Source of the DNA: Daucus carota subsp. sativus
Lineage: Eukaryota; Streptophyta; Magnoliopsida; Apiales; Apiaceae
Length of the DNA: 64,000 nucleotides
Direction of reading: 5' to 3'
NCBI RefSeq assembly: GCF_001625215.2
Contig: NC_030381.2
Span: forward strand, 45,010,689 to 45,074,688
Shown here: positions 36,755-49,735 of the stretch, piece after piece
Position numbering within the stretch: the stretch's first letter is position 1
Layout: each line of letters starts with the position of its first letter
Made by a program: the position numbers and the translations under genes
Notes under the pieces: model-generated
Seen by the model: the letters and a program-made list of their open reading frames with translations, nothing else
The model's database searches: none
What the model was told of the DNA's origin: nothing

Positions 36755-37061
36755 AAAACAAAATATAGTGAAGATATTCTTTTGTTGACTTTAAATTCCG
36801 TGTAATATAATTTTGGTATGGAGGAGTATTAAAAGGTAACTCTTCAGACTGCAGAGTGCTTCTGAAATCTGAACCTAACATGTAGTTTTAAGTTCAGTGT
36901 TTGCCATATGTGGTGTGTACCGCTACATTGTAACACTATTATGCAGAGTCGCAAGCACATATTTTTCAAGCACGGAAATATCTTTAACAGTGCTGTACAG
37001 CAGTAGTTGAGCTACATTTATAACCATAATTGTCAAACATAATACAGAGGCTGATTGCGGA

Positions 37062-39914
37062 TCACTGATAAAACTTAACCAACTTACAGTTCCCCTGCAA
37101 ATTGGCAACTCCAGCGGCCAGCACATATTTTGGTACAAGGCGAGCACATATTCTGGTACAAGAGTCGAAATTTGCATGTAAATAAGACAGCCAAAAAAGT
37201 GGAAAGCGCGTTCTGGAGGAACTCTGTTGCTTCTAATATTTCTGTGCACATATGCATGTCTTTTGATGGTCCTTGAGTTCCTGCATATGTTAGATGTTCC
37301 GGTCTTAGATATTGAGCTTACCTCAAATTTAATACACAATAAAGCTACAAGACTTCCCTTGTTCCTAATAAGTAATAACTCCTGTGAACATACTCATGCC
37401 AACAATATTCTCGTGTGAGGAGGAAATGGAAGTGCATATTTAGATCAAATGACAAAAGGCTTGATATTGATCTTAGAAGTTCACTTTCTTTTCCGAACAT
37501 TATGCATAGAGGATAAGAGGCAAGACATACCTGGATCTGCTTTTGTAGAAGCTTGACATACTCTACTGCCTCGTCCAACATATCTGCAGTATTTGTTTGC
37601 TGCATGAATGAAGTATGAACAAGTGATGAAGTGAGTAACTAAAGCTATATAATATCATAACAGGAAATTTGATATAATTCCAGAATCAAAATTGTCTGTA
37701 TAGTCTGTTTCTCAGGGATCTTTCATTGTATGAGATTAAACTACGAGATTGGCAGGTCTTAAGTTAAGAAAAATGTTTAACTAGATGCAAAAAAAATTAA
37801 TGTATTCTTTAAATTTCTTTATCTTGTTTCTTTCTGTCTAAAACTGAGTCTCTCCATCTCACACATCTTTATTCCCCAGTATATACGACACGAGTGACAA
37901 GATTATAAACCATTTAGCACGGAATATAGGTTCTTTCAATATTTTCACGCGAAAAAATTTATGTACCTAAAGTTATGTTTCATTGACACCATAAAACAAA
38001 TTATGCCCTATGTAGACTCCGTGACAAAAAAATGTAATGTTAACGTTGGAACAGACGCAATACTGCCAGATTAAGATGCCAACACACTGGCTTCAGCTTG
38101 TAAACAATACATAGGCTACATAAAACTTTTCAAATCTCAAAAGGTAGTTCAGTAGTCAATTGCAGGACTCAAATTCAAAGCAACAGGAATATAGTACGAG
38201 GTAACTACAGGTGGCTATGATATTATAGAAAGGCAAAGTTTATTGTGATTCTTTTCCACGCAAACATATTCATTTACAAGAAAGTGAATATAAAATATCT
38301 CACCCGGCTGTGTCAGCCCTATATGAAATATATATATATATTTTTGACCCATTTAAATGAAAATTATTACATCCCAGTGATCTCTTCTATGTCAGTCTCA
38401 TCTATAAATACAAGATGTTTCAACTTTACTGGAGACTCTTCCTTTGCTTCTGTCTACATGTATACATTTACTTTAAGAACAATTTACTAAAGCAGAAATA
38501 GTGATCCAAAGGAAGAATCTCTGAGACTAATTCTTAAGGGTTTATCTTGTCGTTGTCACAAGTCACAGCTAATTAATTTCCTACTGGGGTTGAGTATAAG
38601 ATATATTAATAAAATTATTATATCGTAGAGATCAGAGAGATTAGTAATATGGATAAGAGATAGGCAGATTAACTGTATTACGTACCTTATCCATATTTGG
38701 CACAAGTTCTTGAAGTTTTCGTATACGGTCACTTATTCGCGTCCTCCGAACCTAAATATGTTATCAAGCTATTAATAACATGACATATCCTCAACATTAA
38801 ACACAAAGGTAAACAACATGCTCGCCAGTCATACTAGTTGCTAAGACAAAAGTACACAAAAACTTCTCGAATTAGTAGCCTATTATTCAAACACCATGAT
38901 AGATTCTCCAAAAATAATTAAAAAACACCAATTTAATAATTAAATTTATATGTAGCTAAGAGGTTAAGAAAAATCAATAGTATGATCCATCAAAACAGTT
39001 AGTAAAATAAAAATCTACCAGAGAGTGTTTTCATATACCCTCTCGGCTATACTGCGAGGATGAGTAGCACAGCCTCGCTTTGCCCGAATTCTACAAGGAA
39101 CCGAATCTTCGAAAAGCTTCTGCATATCAGCATCAACACCATTGAACTCCCCACTCTTTTCCCCTTTCTACACCACACACAAAGCTCATTCAGATCAACA
39201 CAGACATACATATTAAACAAATTCAAGTATCGAATTCCCTGCAAAATCGACAAGACCAGTAGTAACACACCAGTCATAAATCGAGATTCATGTACTAAGA
39301 AATATAAGAATTAAATCAATTCATAAATCTACATATAAGATTTAATTGAACTAGTAGCAATATTATTTTAATATATGAAACTGAACTGTAGACACTTTTC
39401 TCCTGCAAAAACTAAATAATAATACAAGTGGATGAAGACTATATAACAAAACACACTAACTACAAATCATTAACAAAACACACACAAATCTTGTAAGTAA
39501 TGATTTTCATAACATCTAATAATCTACCTCTCGAGGCCGTTTAGTCGACGAAAGCGAGTCATAATTCGCCGGAACTCCAAAATTCGAGAAGTACGCATCG
39601 GAGCCACCGGCCGGACTAATCTGGCCGAGAAACTCCGCCGGCGAGCTGTTCTGCCGGAGAAACGGCGACGATCGGAGAAGCTCCGGATCTAGAAATCCAG
39701 GTTTGGCCATAGTCTCCGGCGGGGAGAAGTAGTGAGTGGCCGGCGGCGGCGGCTTCGCCGGCGAGGGATGGAAGATGCTCTCCTTGGCGTCTTCTTCTTC
39801 TTCGGGCTCTTCTTCGGATTCGAGAAGAGCTTCGAGCCATGTGGCCGGAGCTGAGCGGAAGCGGGCGAGTCCGCGACTCAGTCCTGAGTTAGCCGAGTTG
39901 CCTGTCGGTTGCAT
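37062..39914 (-). CDS. bHLH transcription factor, FBH/bHLH80-81-like
   Basis: Minus-strand exons 39914-39528, 39167-39039, 38751-38686 and 37599-37531 are in phase (129+43+22+23 codons). A short terminal exon at 37094-37062 (GNCKLVKFYQ, stop) is tentative. The start was placed at MQPTGNSANSGLSRGLARFR, which resembles the conserved N-terminus of this subgroup; upstream codons are unlike it. An acidic stretch (LLESEEEPEEEEDAKE) and a Pro/Ala-rich part precede the DNA-binding region: RAKRGCATHPRSIAERVRR, then TRISDRIRKLQELVPNMDK, then the second helix QTNTADMLDEAVEYVKLLQK. Basic-region H, E and R residues for E-box contact are present (HPRSIAERVRRTRISDR). Arabidopsis FBH members bind the CONSTANS promoter and regulate flowering or stomatal opening; the role here is inferred. 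Confidence 0.88.
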
Positions 39915-41216
39915 AATGAAAGTGTGTGAGAGTGTGTGTATTTTGTCTAGATTTCTGCTGCGGGGCTTTAATTTCAGACACTTTTTGTTGGGGGCAGTGG
40001 GAATCCAATTTACTATAAATAGAAACATACATCTACTTACATTATCTGTATGTATAGCTTTTGCCTAACACAATCTACTGCTCATTTTTGTTTTCTGTTT
40101 TTTATTTCTTTAAATTGTTTTTCAGAAATTTAAGCATTTTCATTACAGCTTTAAAAGCAACTCCAAGGCATTAGACCTCTTAGGTAAAAGTGTTTATGTG
40201 ACACCTACATGGCATCTATGTGGCATAATAGGTAAAAAATTTAGTCTCCAATCATTACCCCTTAGCAAAAAAATATAGATAACTAAAATTGGGATAGCTA
40301 CATTTATAAAACCTCTAAAGGTATTATGTATAATTTTAGATAATATAATTATACATAACACCATTAGAGTGAACCTAGAATCTCTTAACTATAATTTGCA
40401 TAGTGTTGGTTATAGATGTAAAATTTGTTAAATTATATTATATTTTAATAATATTTGTTATATTAATTGATATATTTTAAAAATATATATAATTCGTATT
40501 TTAAATTATTATAAATAGAACGTGTTTTTAAATAATTCAAGCTCTAAGCCAAATATAATTTATTTGAGGACGCTGGTTATAAATATAGATGACGAGAATA
40601 CCTGTTGAAATTGAGTGTTCTTACATAATTATTATATCTTTTATTTATAATATGTATTTGACTCAATGATTATATAGTTTTTGAGATGCATTAATTTATA
40701 GTTTATATATTTTGATGATATTTGTAAACTAATTGTTGTCAAATATTACCTGCATATGATATTGATATAATAAATAAGAATACAATTTGAAATAATAATT
40801 TCATTAATATTTTTGTATAAATTAATTTTTTAAGGACTACTAAAATCGGATGAGAGTGTATATTTAAATGACGATAGCTGAGATATGACAAAGAAAAAAT
40901 GACTATAGCTGAGCATGCATGTACATCTTTCTTCGAGCCACAGAATATTTAAGCATGGATATTTGACGTATTATTGTTTCGATTTTGTCAACGGACAGAT
41001 TTATTAAATATTTCAGAGCATGTGGTATCACACGTAACCAGTAACAACCATGTGATTGTCATAGGATTTGTTGCGTAACAATATTTTTATAATACAAATA
41101 TTTTATTAAATATGTTTGATCGATGATATTAGTGGAATAAATTGTATGACAGAGTCGATTGAATTCATGCAAAATTAATGTATTAGGCAAACGAGAAAAT
41201 TTATATATTCAAAATA
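39915..41216. other. Upstream of bHLH gene, intergenic
   Basis: Contains the probable bHLH 5' leader and promoter, then AT-rich DNA. A stretch near 40155-40390 begins AGCAACTCCAAGGCATTAGA and may be an old MITE remnant, but I could not define its ends. Confidence 0.4.
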
Positions 41217-41508
41217 TATTCCCTCAATCCATATTACATGTTCATTTTATAAAAAAAAACTTATATCAAGAAAAAATCGATCATATCTTTAAATAACTTT
41301 AACTAATATTTTGAAAATGATGGAATACCCCTAATTAATGTCTTGAACACGTGAATTCAACTAAGTCTCAATAGGTCAAGTCTTGAAAATAAAAATGATG
41401 GATAGATTTGAAAAATTATCATTAAATTTGTTTTGAAAATGTAAAAAAACATGTAAATAGAGACACTGTTTATTTTGAAAATTACATATAAAAAGAGACG
41501 GAGGTGTA
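41217..41508. mobile_element. Degenerate Stowaway-like MITE
   Basis: The left end TTCCCTCAATCCATATTACA and the right end AAAAAGAGACGGAGG resemble decayed CTCCCTCCGTCCC inverted repeats, with the expected size (~290 bp) and AT-rich interior. Confidence 0.55.
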
Positions 41509-41861
41509 ACTATTTGCGTATAGAAGTCACGATGTAAATGAACCCTAAAGAGCTCACTCTAGTATATTGCCTCAAATTCAAGCTCAATTTCAATTGAGTA
41601 AAATAATATATTTAAACTCGATTCATTTAGAATATGTGATTCCAAAATTGAATATGAACTCATCAGCTCTCCTGCGAGCAAATTCGCAAAATTTCGTAAA
41701 CAAATACGACTCAACAGACTTCTCGTCATAGATATTAATCATATATTTTTTTTCTTAAATTATTGCTCCAGAATCAATATACTAATTATAAAATATATAT
41801 TATTAAATTGTGGCATATACTTTTTTATTAATGAATCATCTACGCAAATTTTTATAAAAGC

Positions 41862-42391
41862 ATCTCCAATGATATTGACTAAAAGTGGTTGGCTAAATTG
41901 AACCTGGAAAACATTATGTAAAATTTGTCGAAACTGTAAATCATTTTGCTTTGATGGTACTGGTTATATTGGTTGGCTATATTTCAGAAACTATGAGTTA
42001 TTATTCTTTCAAGTTGTTATAAAAGTGATTGGCTAAATTGGACCTGGAAGACATTATGTAAAATTTGTCGAAACTGTAAACTATTTTGCTTCGAAGGTAC
42101 TGGCTATATTGGCTGGCTATATTTGAGAAATAATGAGTTATTATTCTTTCAAGTTGTTATAAATAGAATGTATATTATCATATGGTAATAAATGATGCAA
42201 ATATCTTGTTACATATATTGCTACGAGTGGTTGGTCAAATATAGCCAAAATCAATTGGTTGGCTATATTTTTAGACAAGACTTATGTGTGGTTGGAGTGT
42301 AGCAAATTTCACACATTATCTTTAACTTCTATTTATGGTATTATTAAATGAATTTTAGCTAAGGGTTTTAATGGGTTGAAGATGCTCTAAT
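41862..42391. mobile_element. PIF/Harbinger-like MITE related to the fold-back element, with 140-bp internal duplication
   Basis: Starts AAGCATCTCCAATGATATTG and ends GGTTGAAGATGCTCTAA. Internal blocks (GGTTGGCTAAATTG, ACATTATGTAAAATTTG, GGTACTGGCTATATTGG, TATGGTAATAAATGATG) match the element at 24835-25683 in the same order. A 140-bp segment is tandemly repeated (41881-42020 and 42021-42160). It is not palindromic, unlike its relative. Confidence 0.8.
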
Positions 42392-42440
42392 GATATAAGA
42401 TATGCCTAACATATTCGAAACAGTATAGTCTAATTAATAA

Positions 42441-42444
<4 letters not shown>

Positions 42445-42515
<71 letters not shown>
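42445..42515. repeat. (AT)n microsatellite, ~71 bp
   Basis: Uninterrupted AT dinucleotide run, the longest in the window. Confidence 0.95.
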
Positions 42516-42517
<2 letters not shown>

Positions 42518-45500
42518 CAAAACATGTATACAAGTGTGATCAAATTTGTTTACGGACCATTAACGTCGTCAGAGAAATTGTTAATCGGATCAAATAGGTT
42601 GAGTTACATATTTCAGAATAATTGTAAATCGGAAATTAATTGGAAAGAAAGTAGATGTATTTTTTTGAAAGAAAATTTAGATGTATTTTAATATTTATCA
42701 GGATGAAATGAGATGTATTTTAATATTAAAATATTATTTAATATTTTGCTATTATTAAATTAGTTATCTATTAACAGTTATATATTAATTATATCATAAA
42801 TTCTATAGTTGTTCATATTTAAAGCAATATAGTATTTTAATTTTAATAAATTAATATATATCTAGGTTAAAGAAACTTATAAGAATTAATCAGTTAAGTA
42901 AGAGATTTTTAGAAATTATAATTTGATTCGTATAAGAATATTATTCGAATTTATTTTAGATCATCGAATCATCGAACTGAACACTACTAGTATGATGGTG
43001 GTCGTATACGAATTAATTCGGACATATTCAAAATGAACTCGTTTATAAATCAATCAAACTTGACTCCGATCCTTTTCATATTATTTAAATTTTTTATTTT
43101 ATATATGTTCTAAAGAGTTTTTAGTAATAATTATTATTTATTAAATTTATTATTATAGTTATTGTTTTGACATTAGTTTTGTTCAATTTTCAGGTTCTGG
43201 TGGTTCATTTTCTTATATGAATATTTTATTTGTCAGCAAACATCTTCATATTCTTCGATACTAAATTTTTTTAAGCAAAACAATTTTAATTTAAAATTTT
43301 AATTTTTAATTTAAAATTTCATACGCGTGTAAATATAGATTGTGACAAAAAAAGAACTCGACTCCAACCTCCATCGAGAAACACCAGAGACATTTACAGC
43401 TGAAGCATGCAGAAGTAAAACTTCATAGTAAATTTGTATTGTTTTTACATCCGACTGTGTTTGTGAAAAATGATTAGTTAGATTAAATTTGTAAAATATT
43501 TTATAATTTCAGGTTTCAATGCACAATATTTAAGCAAGCTCGTTTTTATTAATTTATTTAAGAAAAAGTTTTAATTTCAGGTTTCAATGCATCTCTTTAC
43601 ACCAAATGTATGGATCAACTAGTGACTGATTTCACAAAGTTTATCGCAACATCTCAGCATGAGACTGATTTTATAAGATTTGTCCCAATATCCCCATATG
43701 AGCATAATATAATATCCCACTATTTATGTTCATAACCATTCACCTAAATTCGTTATATTTTATTAGAAATTGTTACTCCTAAGAATGGGGGAGAACATGT
43801 TTTTAGCTGCACAATCTCACGTAATTACTGAAATTAAGCACAAACTTGATTATTTAATCATTAAATCATGTTTCACATTTATTTGAAAGAATTATAATTT
43901 CATTATATTAATTTTTTTTTATTCAAGAGATTATATTTCTGTCATTTTTTAGATTATTTTTACGAGATAACAAGATATTATATTTTTATAGCAATGAAAT
44001 AAGATAATGATAAAAATATAAATGTATGAGATTATATATTGCCTCTCTCCCAAAAGGACGACCCTTTGATTTGATTTTTTCCACGCATTTCAATGTATTC
44101 GTCGGGTATTTATAAATAAAATATTTTTCAAACTTTGTTGTTTTGTTCAAAAATATAAGATTCACATTTTCAGACAAAACAAAAAAATTGAAAAATAATA
44201 TTTGCCAATAATTCTTCAAAGCGCATTGAAATACGTGAAAAAAAATCAAAGGATGATTATTTAGAAAACAGAAGGAATAATAATTTAAAATTATATTAAA
44301 TAAAGTAACAATTTCCAAATTATAATTCGTCCAAACAAACAGCACGGCCAGAAAAATGAGTCCCAGATCTCACTCATCTTTGAGTACCTACACGTACAAG
44401 TACATCTCTCTTACAAACCACAAACCACCTGCATAGGTGAAATCACAAACGTCAATAGAATATGATGAGGGGAGGGCAGTAATGATTCAGAAACGCAGCA
44501 GACCCATTCGTTTGTTTTACATAACCAGAAAAATCGAAAAGGAAAGGAACCGTAAAGGAGTCACAAGTGAAAGGATAAAGCGCAGAAAAAGAAGAGTGTT
44601 GGTTTGTGGCTGGGAACAAAAGTAGTGTAATTTATAATGGGTCATAAAAGGGCGGGTGTAAGTCATTTCCTTTTTCTACCAAAATAAGGAGAGAATTGTA
44701 TGATTACATTGTGGCATGCCCACCACATATATTGCTTCTTGTTTTTGTTTTGTGAATAAAGTTGAGACGTACACTTTCAGCCTCCATTTTGCTCATTAGT
44801 TCTCCGGGACCACACACTCTTGGCAAAAGGACAAAATGTTTGCTAGTAGGGTTTGTCCTAAATTTTAATTTTACAGTTTTGCTTCCGATTTTTCGTAAAA
44901 TACAAGAATTCTGGGTAAATAATTTATTTTAATAATAACTTCTATAAGTAATTATACATATATATATATGATATCAAATTTTATGAAATGAACAAAAATA
45001 TTGGGCATTAGAGTATTTGTCATAATTTTTTTTTATCTTTTTATGTTGATATTATATAAATATGTTTTTCTAGTTTTTTACATATAATTTTCTATCAATA
45101 TTTATTTTATTGAACTTTCTGTGGTAATTAAACTCATATTTATAAACATTTTTAATAATATAGAAGATGAAATTTATTATACATTGAGATGTATTCCTTC
45201 TATTTTGAAATATAGGTCGCTTGACTTTTTTGACACACATTCTATGTCCTTTGACTGCATAGCAAATAATATTATTTTTAAATTTTATTCTTCTGAATTA
45301 AAATATTAATCATATATTTTTATTATTAAAAAAATATTCTAAAAATATTGATTTTAAAGCAGAGGTAGAAAAACAGGCTAACGGTCACAACCTAACTCTT
45401 AACTGATTTCACATTTTTACCGCGTTTCAAATGTCATAATTTATACAGAGGGCCCCTCATAAGTTATTTACCGCGCTTTCTTACACTACCTCTATTATTT

Positions 45501-45692
45501 GCGAATTGAGACCACAGCATCTCTTCATCATGTGAGAAGAATAATTCAAACTAACAATATTACTTTAATCACACTTAATACAAAAACCCACACAAACGCC
45601 ACAACGATTAACACACAATTAGTCCATAGTTAAGGCAATAAAAAAACGCATAAACTCCATCTTAATAATTTCACGCAAATCGAGGTGGAGAA
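42516..45692. other. AT-rich intergenic DNA upstream of first NPF gene
   Basis: No intact gene was recognised. It contains a short inverted-repeat element at 44064-44253. A fragment from about 45186 resembles the left part of a Stowaway MITE (TATTCCTTCTATTTTGAAAT). The last few hundred bases should include the promoter of the NPF gene. Confidence 0.45.
44064..44253. mobile_element. Short inverted-repeat element (Stowaway-like, degenerate ends)
   Basis: Imperfect inverted arms: CTTTGATTTGATTTTTTCCA with CGCATTTCAATG at the left, and GCATTGAAATACGTG with AAAAAAAATCAAAGG at the right. The CGCATTTCAATG block also occurs in the Stowaway at 57659-57908, suggesting the same family. Confidence 0.5.
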
Positions 45693-48600
45693 ATGTCTAC
45701 CGCCTCTTCACTTGTCTCTCCACTCCTGTCAAACGACGTCGTTGACGGCGCCGTCGACTACAAAAACCGGCCGGTGAATCGGTCGAGTTCCGGCGGATGG
45801 AGATCTGCAGGTTTCATCATAGGTAACAACTTCATAGTGCATCAAAGTTACTTGTAGTTTATTTAAATATGATTGATTTGATTTAATGGTGCATATGATT
45901 TGATTTTAGGTGTTGAAGTAGCTGAGAGGTTTGCTTATTATGGAATTAGTTTGAATTTGATTACTTATCTTACCGGAGAGTTAGGTCAGTCCACGGCGAC
46001 CGCGGCAGCTAATGTGAATGCCTGGTCTGGAGCTGCTATGCTCACGCCGTTGCTTGGAGCATTCATCGCTGATTCGTATTTAGGTCGTTATCGGACGATC
46101 ATAGTTGCTTCGTTTCTCTATGTTCTGGTATGATATGCTTTCGCTATTTAGTTTACTTATTATTATTATCATGAATCACAAATATGTTTCAAATCTTTTG
46201 ATTTGTTGTAATTACATACGAAGTAGTGGAAAATTTGCATAATGATATAAAATGAAGTGATTTATTGGTAAGGCAAGTGATCGTGATATGGTAATAAGTA
46301 ACAAGTAATACTAGGAAGATGGTAGGATTCTAACTTAGCATACATTTTTAAGCAATCTGTTGGTGTTAAATTAAACAATTGACAGTTTGGAAGGTTCAGA
46401 TATGCAATAAATATGTGTTGTTATATGAACATAGGTAAGTATACATTTGTGTCTTAGATTGTTCTTGAAAATGAAAGATAGCAAAGGGTTAACTTTACAA
46501 TAGTTTCATTGACTATATATAGTTAATCTATGAGTCAACGAGCTCAGCCGCTTGGTGATTGCTAAATTCAGTGTTTAAGTAGGTCATTTTAACCAACCGT
46601 TCACTTTAACCAACTCTACATGAATACAACTGTTTTTCCAGCCAACTGCAATTAGAGCCTGATCATGCTCTAAATTAGCTATCCCAGCTGTACCTGCAGA
46701 TGACTGTTGTACATTTGGCATATTTCAAAATAATGGCGTTTAAGGTACATGAAGAAACAGCATTTTGTATACAAATAATGTTAGGTCGTACACTTTAACC
46801 ATTTTGTACAATGTATACAAACATTGTGCCTTTGGGGGGGGAGCGAGAGTTATATGCAATTTTCTGTCATATATGAGATCAATCTTACACTTGTTACCAG
46901 ATCAGAAAAAGAATTTGGAGATAAAGCAAGATTCACAATATTCAGATTATTCTGCTTGTCACCTTCTGTAAAAACTTGATTACCCCATTAGAGATCGGCG
47001 TCTTGTTTTCTTTTGCACAACTATAAGACCTTCTGTCAACAAACTTGTTTACCCCAATATAATTAGTGTCTTGTTTTCTTTTGTACAAATATAAGACCTA
47101 TTGTAGGACAAACTTGTTTACCCCAATAGAATACAGTTTCTTGATATCTTTTGCACAACTATTACTGCGATAAGATATTTGAATTTTGTAACCGATTTCT
47201 TTTGTTTGCAATCCCATTCCCAGCCTAAACATGAAATGCACAAGGCAACATGCTTTCTGGTTGTCCAATAAGTGACTAAGTTTTTAAAGTTCCGAGAAAC
47301 TTTATAAGCATTCAGATCGCTCAAAGATTATGTGTCAGCATGATACTCAGTACTCAATATTTGATGCACCTGTCTATATTATATTTATGAATTTTCATTA
47401 ATGTATATACCATGAGGTTCTAATTATGATGTATTGGATTGTGATGGACTGCAGGGTCTTGGATTCTTGACCCTTTCAGCTGTTTTTCCTTTCAGCTCTA
47501 CAAACTGTGAAAGTGCAACTAATTCTCTGTCGTGCCCCCCTCCGTTGTTCCAAGTTATCCTCTTCTTTTCCTCTCTATACCTTGTTGCACTAGCACAGGG
47601 AGGACATAAACCATGTGTTCAGGCATTTGGAGCTGACCAATTTGATGCAGGAGATTTGGAGGAGCGCAAAGCCAAAAGTTCATTTTTCAATTGGTGGTAT
47701 TTTGGTTTATGTAGCGGTACATTGGCGGCGCTCACAATTCTAAGTTATATACAAGATAACCTTAGTTGGGGTCTAGGTTTTGGGATTCCCTGCATCGCCA
47801 TGAGTATGGCACTGGTGGTCTACTTGCTTGGAACTATGTCATATCGATTTAGCATCAATAGTGATGAGAAAAGCCCGTTTATGAGGATTGGTAAAGTATT
47901 TATCATAGCAACTAGGAACCGTAGACTTACCTCTTCAGCAGTATCGGTTAACGAGGAAGCAAGGGGAATCTTACCCGATCAGGGTTCTCAACAATTCAGG
48001 TAGGAGTAGAAAAGTTCTTTTCAGGTGACACCTTTGTATCTTTTCATATATTTATTAAAATTGTATCTTTTCATATATTTATTAAAATAAGTTTTCTTTT
48101 GCGAACTTGCATATAGAATGAAGAAAATAACTTCTACTAAATTCTGTCTCTATAATATGGATGGGATTATTTGTTCCTACTTAATATACTATTTAACCTA
48201 ATATGTACCACTAGTTCTTTGTGTCAAATGGCTTGCTCTATTCCATTGTGATAACTATGCCTTGTGCAAATATTTGATAATGGCAGTTTTTAGTTCTTAT
48301 TGTTCTTCCTTTCCTGTAGTTTTCTCAATAAAGCGCTGATTTCACCTGATTCTTTAAAGGAAGATGAAAAAGTATGTAGCATTCCTGAAGTTGAGCAGGC
48401 AAAGGCGATTCTGAGGCTGGCTCCTGTTTGGGCTTCATGTTTGGTATTTGGCATTGTGTTTGCACAGTCACCCACATTATTTACTAAGCAGGGAGTTACG
48501 ATGAACAGATCTATTGGGTCAAACTTTCAGATCCCTCCCGCAGCGCTACAATCTTGTATTTACCTTCCGGTACTTCTTTTCATTCCCATTTATGACCGCG

Positions 48601-49136
48601 TTCTGGTTCCAATAGCAAGAGTCCTGACTAGAAGACCCTCAGGGATAACAATGCTGCAAAGAATTGGAGTTGGACTACTTTTCTCCGTCTTTTCCATGCT
48701 ATCAGCAGCTCTGGTTGAGATAAAACGACTCAGAACTGCTCAGGATTATGGTCTTGTGGATACACCTGATGTATACATCCCGATGAGTATATGGTGGTTG
48801 GTACCGCAGTATGTATTGTTGGGACTGGCTGATGTATTCGCTATGGTTGGTCTCCAAGAATTTTTCTATGATCAGGTTCCTAGTGAACTAAAAAGTTTAG
48901 GTCTTGCTCTATATCTGAGTATCTTTGGAGTTGGCAGCTTCTTGAGCAGCTTTCTCATCTCTGCCATTCAAAAGGTCTCCAGTGAAAACGGCCGTGATGG
49001 CTGGTTTGCTGACAACTTGAATCGGGCCCATCTTGATTACTTTTACTGGCTCTTGTCTGGACTCAGTGCATTGGCGTTGGTGCTTTACTTGTATTTTGCA
49101 CGATCGTATATTTATAATCGACAACATACTCTTTAA
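45693..49136 (+). CDS. NRT1/PTR family (NPF) transporter, NPF5-like, copy A
   Basis: Four exons: 45693-45822, 45910-46127, 47455-47999 and 48320-49136 (130+218+545+817 bp; 569 aa). NPF proteins are proton-coupled major-facilitator transporters (12 membrane segments) for nitrate, peptides or hormones. Exon 2 carries the proton-coupling ExxER motif in [16 protein letters not shown] and the conserved [15 protein letters not shown]. Exon 3 has [20 protein letters not shown] and [14 protein letters not shown]. Exon 4 has the second half, including [20 protein letters not shown] and [18 protein letters not shown]. The closest recognised group is Arabidopsis NPF5.10/At1g22540-like; the substrate cannot be predicted. 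The start matches the paralogue at 58028 (M-[ST]-[TA]-ASS). Intron 2 is 1.3 kb. The Copia element begins about 300 bp after the stop codon. Confidence 0.95.
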
Positions 49137-49426
49137 GGTGCGTGTAGATGTTAAACAGTGATTGTTTGCAGTTATGAATCTTGTAGATATAAAGCACTTG
49201 TATCATCATTGATTGCTTTTGATGAACTGGATTCTGTAAATATGAAGCAAAGTTATGTATTATATATTTACTTCATTTGAGGATCTGTACTGATTTATTG
49301 TGCTGTCTATTATTCCTCCTAGTATACCTGTAAGCGCTAAAAATCACACTGAATAGCACTGTTTTGAAGACATGACCTCAATATGTACAAAAAAGTAAGT
49401 GTATATGATCACTAGACAAAAATATG

Positions 49427-49431
49427 CTAAA
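49427..49431. repeat. Left target-site duplication of Copia element
   Basis: CTAAA directly before the 5' LTR, matched exactly by CTAAA at 55190-55194 directly after the 3' LTR. Confidence 0.95.
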
Positions 49432-49667
49432 TGTTGTAAGTTGCTTGTCAGATACATGTATTCAAAGGTTAAATAGTAAGGCTAGGCTTAGACTTGGAAA
49501 TTTTACATTGCATTAAATTTTCTTGTTCCTTGTTTTGGCTATAAATAGCCTTCTTCGGATTGAAGCAAAATGCACCTCAAGCAGCTTGTTTTCTTTACTG
49601 CTTTGTTTTTATTTCTCTGCTCTCTACCTCCATAGTTAGTGTTTATAATTGCCAGTATTTTACAACA
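49432..49667 (+). repeat. 5' LTR (236 bp)
   Basis: Starts TGTTGTAAGTTGCTTGTCAG and ends CAGTATTTTACAACA. It is identical by eye to the copy at 54954-55189, which implies insertion too recent for substitutions to accumulate. Confidence 0.97.
49539..49547 (+). promoter_or_regulatory. TATA box in 5' LTR
   Basis: CTATAAATA within TTTTGGCTATAAATAGCC, about 130 bp before the LTR end, so transcription should start roughly 30 bp downstream. The same site in the 3' LTR is at 55061-55069. Confidence 0.75.
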
Positions 49668-49690
49668 CGTTATCAGCACGAAGCCCTGCC
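49668..49690 (+). other. Primer-binding-site region
   Basis: The sequence directly after the 5' LTR is CGTTATCAGCACGAAGCC. It shares only TATCAG with the usual initiator-methionine primer site TGGTATCAGAGC, so the priming tRNA, or a partial or internal tRNA match, is uncertain. Confidence 0.5.
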
Positions 49691-49735
49691 GGAACTGAGA
49701 AGGTATAATTTTATTTAAATGTACATATATATAAG

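Noticed and set aside
39915-40028. Upstream extension of the bHLH reading frame
   Set aside because: The frame is open to 40028, but the residues there do not resemble the family, whereas MQPTGNS at 39914 does. The extension is probably 5' UTR.
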